From: Lachnospiraceae bacterium
GTDB lineage: Bacteria; Bacillota_A; Clostridia; Lachnospirales; Lachnospiraceae
Direction: 5' to 3'
NCBI GenBank assembly: GCA_017464645.1
Contig: JAFTZF010000006.1
Span: 1 to 47,318 of the forward strand
Length of the DNA: 47,318 bases
Shown here: positions 44,786-47,318 of the stretch, piece after piece
Layout: the number at the start of each line of letters is the position of its first letter
Position numbering within the stretch: position 1 is the stretch's first letter
Notes under the pieces: model-generated
What the model saw: only the letters and a program-made list of their open reading frames with translations
Told to the model about the DNA's origin: nothing
Database searches by the model: none
Translations under genes and position numbers: made by a program

Positions 44786-44926
44786 TTACCACAGCTCCTT
44801 TGCAATAAAGTAGATGATAGAGCAATGTTGATAAGCGTAAAGCGCATAGATTAAATGGGCAATGGTCAACACAAGACACATACCGATGATTGCCAGCAGT
44901 ACAGTAGTAAATGTACGATTTTTCAT
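44786..44926 (-). CDS. 46-residue single-helix membrane protein
   Basis: ATG at 44926 behind GAGG, stop at 44786, four bases before the PstS-like start. Sequence MKNRTFTTVLLAIIGMCLV and then TIAHLIYALYAY gives one membrane helix; the tail ends IAKELW. The ribosome site of the next gene (AAGGAGC) lies within its last codons, so translation is coupled. Too short for most gene callers. No known family. Confidence 0.7.
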   Translation of the reverse strand: MKNRTFTTVLLAIIGMCLVLTIAHLIYALYAYQHCSIIYFIAKELW

Positions 44927-44935
44927 AAGCGATCC

Positions 44936-45181
44936 TCACATAAAAGCAACTGCCGAAAAAAGCAAAAGGACAAGGCCCACAATAACCACAACCAGGGTTC
45001 CTGCAATGGCAGAAGACACGATCAGTAGAATCCTACGCTTTTGCATTTCCTCTTCACTGAAGCTGCCCGGTTCTGTTTTGTTTTTCTTTTTTGCGTAAAA
45101 GTAGAGATATAAGCTGATTGCAAAAAATAATATGGCTGCAATAGGGATGCAATAGAAAATGCATTGAATCAAATAAATCAT
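44936..45181 (-). CDS. 81-residue two-helix membrane protein
   Basis: ATG at 45181 behind AAAGGAG. Two hydrophobic segments (about 4-29 and 51-78) separated by a charged loop (YAKKKNKTEPGSFSEEEMQK). It is first of three closely spaced genes (gaps 9 and 4 bases) ending in the PstS-like protein, and has its own promoter at 45218-45246. Function unknown; a membrane partner of that protein is a reasonable guess. Confidence 0.75.
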   Translation of the reverse strand: MIYLIQCIFYCIPIAAILFFAISLYLYFYAKKKNKTEPGSFSEEEMQKRRILLIVSSAIAGTLVVVIVGLVLLLFSAVAFM

Positions 45182-45217
45182 GTTTGTGTCTCCTTTTGTT
45201 CCTTTTTACCGGATTCC

Positions 45218-45246
45218 ATAATACCATATTGTACCAGGGATGTCAT
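45218..45246 (-). promoter_or_regulatory. Promoter of the small-membrane-protein/PstS-like operon
   Basis: On the minus strand ATGACA (45246-45241), 17-base spacer, TATTAT (45223-45218). It lies between the araC stop and the first ATG, so the operon need not depend on the AraC-type gene. Confidence 0.6.
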
Positions 45247-45253
45247 CTCCATC

Positions 45254-46099
45254 TCACGACCGCTTCCGATACTCCCGGGCCGACATCTGATAATACCGCT
45301 TAAAAGCTGCGGAAAAATGCTCAGTGGAAGAGTAGCCCAGTTCCTCCGCAATGGAAGCGATGCTGCGGTCTTTATCACCCAGCAAAATCGCAGCGGCGGC
45401 CATCTTGGCCTCGGTCTTTTTCTGAAGGAAGGTCTTGCCGTAGTGCTCTTTTAGCAGGCGCTCTGTCTGGCGGCGGCTTAAGGACAGGCGTTCGGCCAGA
45501 TCATCCAGGGACAGATTCTGGTATTCGTAGAGGAAGTATTCCTCCAGAATAATATATTTGCTGTCCTGGAGATTGGAGGGCTCGAAGTGATCCAGGGCCT
45601 TCTGTTTCATCTCGTAGTTGCGTACAATGTGGACGATCAGCTGGGTCAGCAGGGACTGCACCTGCTCCTTGTAGCCGGTGTACTGATTTTCCAGCTCAAA
45701 GAAGATCTGCTGCATGATGCCGTGAATGTTCTGCTGGTCAGGGCCGAACCAGAAGGCGGTCTGAGTGAACAGGGGCAGAAGAGAAGCGCCCTTTCCCTTT
45801 TGCTTGCCTGCCTTCAGATAGACGCAGTATTCGCACATGGGATCATCGGGCACAGGGGTCTGGGCGTGCTCCACATGTGGCCCGGTGATGTACAGGGTGT
45901 TTGGCACAATATCGTACAGCTCCTGATTGATCTTCACGTGGCCGTAGCCCGAAGGAATATAGTGGATCTCGTAGCTGTTGCTGCCGTGGCTGTGATTGGG
46001 AATGGTTCGCAGGAATCGCTCAAATACAATATTCAGAGCATAGAAATCCGTCTGTTCGATGGTAAATTGAATGTTTAAGTCCGTATATAGCTGGCGCAT
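45254..46099 (-). CDS. AraC-family transcriptional regulator with N-terminal cupin-like domain
   Basis: 281 residues. The N-terminal 100 residues are a cupin-like ligand pocket (HSHGSNSYEIHYIPSGYG, VEHAQTPVPDDP). The C-terminal part has two helix-turn-helix units: LSLDDLAERLSLSRRQTERL and IASIAEELGYSSTEHFSAAF with the closing FKRYYQMSAREYRKR, the standard AraC signature. A carbohydrate or related metabolite is the usual ligand. It is divergent from a zinc dehydrogenase, its likely target. Confidence 0.92.
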   Translation of the reverse strand: MRQLYTDLNIQFTIEQTDFYALNIVFERFLRTIPNHSHGSNSYEIHYIPSGYGHVKINQELYDIVPNTLYITGPHVEHAQTPVPDDPMCEYCVYLKAGKQKGKGASLLPLFTQTAFWFGPDQQNIHGIMQQIFFELENQYTGYKEQVQSLLTQLIVHIVRNYEMKQKALDHFEPSNLQDSKYIILEEYFLYEYQNLSLDDLAERLSLSRRQTERLLKEHYGKTFLQKKTEAKMAAAAILLGDKDRSIASIAEELGYSSTEHFSAAFKRYYQMSAREYRKRS

Positions 46100-46246
46100 G
46101 GTATTCTTGCCTTTCTGAAGGGCTGCGTCGAATCAGCGGCGCAGCGGTAGTTGCCTTGGTAGTATTATTTTACCATGCTTCTTTTGGAAACACAACAAAG
46201 ATTCGAAAAGGCGACATGAATAAAAGGGAAATGTCTGGTTTTTCTA

Positions 46247-46274
46247 TTGAAAAAGCACCGGGATCCAGTATAAT
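46247..46274 (+). promoter_or_regulatory. Promoter of the zinc dehydrogenase gene
   Basis: TTGAAA (46247-46252), 16-base spacer, TATAAT (46269-46274). It leaves about 75 bases of leader before the ATG at 46356 (GGAGGG upstream). The rest of the intergenic stretch 46100-46246 holds a short GCTGCG/CGCAGC inverted repeat (46122-46145) and no gene. Confidence 0.65.
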
Positions 46275-46355
46275 AAAAGTATCAGGAAAAAGAGGCAAAG
46301 CAGGAGAAGGCTTTCCTCTGGATGCAGAAAAATATAACAAACGGAGGGTAAACAC

Positions 46356-47318
46356 ATGGAAAAGATGATGGGCGCAATTTTACCGGGAAACAGTACGGTA
46401 GAGCTGAAAGAGTTTGATATTCCCAAGCCGGGTCATGGACAGGTACTGATCCAGACCAAGGCATCAACAATTTGCGGAAGCGATATCCGCTGCATTTACC
46501 GGGAGCACACAGGAAAAGGTGCGGAAGGGTATATTCCCGGAATGATCGCAGGTCATGAGCCCTGCGGTATTATTGTAGAAGAGGGCGAAGGCCTGAAGCG
46601 TTTCAAAAAAGGCGACCGTGTAGTTGTATATCATATTTCCGGCTGCGGCGTGTGCAATGATTGTCGTAGAGGATATTATATTTCCTGCAGCAGCCCCCAT
46701 CGTGCGGCTTACGGCTGGCAGAGAAACGGTGGTATGGCTCCTTACATACTGGCAGATGAGAAGGATCTGATCGAGCTGCCGGATGAGCTGACCTACAAAG
46801 ACGGTGCGCAGGTTGCCTGCGGCTTTGGCACCGTTTATGAAGCAATTGAGAAGATCGGTGTCTGCGGAAATGACGCCGTGCTGGTAACCGGTCTTGGACC
46901 TGTTGGTCTGGCTGCTCTTATGATGGCAAAGGCTATGGGTGCGGAGAAGACCATCGGTGTGGATATGAATGATTATCGTATTGACCTGGCTAAGAAGCTG
47001 GGCCTGGTTGACTATGTATTCAAACCCGGTGAGGACACGCTGGAGCAGATTCTGGAAGTGACCGGCGGACATGGCGTAGAGCGTGCCATCGATGCAAGTG
47101 CAAGTGATTCCGGCAGACAGCTGGCGATCCGTGCCACCAGAAACTGGGGCAAGATCGCATTTGTAGGTGAGGGCGGTACCTGTACCTTCAATCCCAGCCC
47201 GGACATCATTCACGGCCAGAAGACCATTTACGGTTCCTGGGTAACCTCTCTGTGGAGAATGGAAGAGCTGGTAGAGCGTCTGGTTCGCTGGGGCATCCAT
47301 CCCGAAGATCTGATCACA
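46356..47318 (+). CDS. Zinc-dependent alcohol/polyol dehydrogenase (partial)
   Basis: 321 residues are visible; the 3' end is outside the window. The MDR fold is clear: catalytic zinc ligands in STICGSDIRC and IAGHEPCG, the structural zinc set in GCGVCNDCRRG and its final Cys in YYISC, and the nucleotide-binding loop VTGLGPVGLAALMMAKAMGA with the Asp at GVDMND, which favours NAD over NADP. It resembles sorbitol, threonine or other polyol dehydrogenases; the substrate is not clear. The divergent AraC-type gene probably controls it. Confidence 0.9.
   Translation, partial: MEKMMGAILPGNSTVELKEFDIPKPGHGQVLIQTKASTICGSDIRCIYREHTGKGAEGYIPGMIAGHEPCGIIVEEGEGLKRFKKGDRVVVYHISGCGVCNDCRRGYYISCSSPHRAAYGWQRNGGMAPYILADEKDLIELPDELTYKDGAQVACGFGTVYEAIEKIGVCGNDAVLVTGLGPVGLAALMMAKAMGAEKTIGVDMNDYRIDLAKKLGLVDYVFKPGEDTLEQILEVTGGHGVERAIDASASDSGRQLAIRATRNWGKIAFVGEGGTCTFNPSPDIIHGQKTIYGSWVTSLWRMEELVERLVRWGIHPEDLIT

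Noticed and set aside
46120..46146. GCTGCG/CGCAGC inverted repeat between araC and the dehydrogenase as an AraC operator
   Set aside because: AraC-type sites are normally direct repeats next to the -35; this short GC-rich hairpin lies in the araC leader and far from the dehydrogenase promoter, so I did not call it.

Overview
The window looks like a chromosomal segment of a Gram-positive anaerobe of the Clostridia, most likely a Lachnospiraceae (Blautia/Ruminococcus-like). The grounds are strong AGGAGG-type ribosome sites, the recJ-apt-rel gene order, the AddAB recombination nuclease, an (S/P)PxTG sorting signal, radical-SAM and DUF134/NifX-type anaerobe genes, and a PhoP-box-like Pho regulon. 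This is inferred from gene content; no rRNA gene is present to confirm it. I saw no tRNA, CRISPR array, insertion sequence or phage gene.

Layout. (1) 1-4300: tail of a solute-binding protein, a signal-peptide/membrane-anchored surface protein, two esterases and a membrane methyltransferase; the last has a perfect inverted repeat over its promoter. (2) 4337-9160: udp, cdd, a DUF3786-radical SAM fusion, an RsmF-type RNA methyltransferase and a YkgJ-type cysteine-cluster protein. (3) 9218-11012, minus strand: two overlapping genes, a CpaF-like ATPase without a P-loop and an upstream gene that seems to start at ATT. (4) 11076-17406: FGGY kinase, recJ, apt and rel. (5) 17440-26249: a phosphate regulon in two transcription units, each behind TTAACA/TTTACA repeats: Na/Pi cotransporter-phoR-phoP-lipoprotein, then pstS-pstC-pstA-pstB-phoU. 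PstS is circularly permuted. (6) 26400-27160: about 660 bases without a credible gene, strongly purine-rich, bounded by a consensus promoter and an intrinsic terminator and containing nested complementary segments: a candidate large structured non-coding RNA. (7) 27165-39218: a membrane protein (minus), an ABC exporter with a coiled-coil permease, and addB-addA. (8) 39229-41784: threonine aldolase and a sortase-anchored surface protein. (9) 41847-47318: a DUF134-NifX fusion behind duplicated Crp/Fnr-like half-sites, a small membrane protein, a minus-strand operon of tiny membrane proteins plus a membrane-anchored PstS-like protein, an AraC regulator and a divergent zinc dehydrogenase.

How the genes work together. 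The best-understood block is phosphate homeostasis: PhoR/PhoP sense and regulate, the Na/Pi carrier and the Pst ABC transporter import, and PhoU reports transport status back to PhoR. Udp and Cdd form a pyrimidine salvage pair. RecJ and AddAB serve recombination repair, and Apt/Rel link purine salvage to the stringent response. The most promising unexplained elements are the candidate RNA at 26502-27160, the permuted PstS, and the P-loop-less secretion-ATPase pair at 9218-10890.
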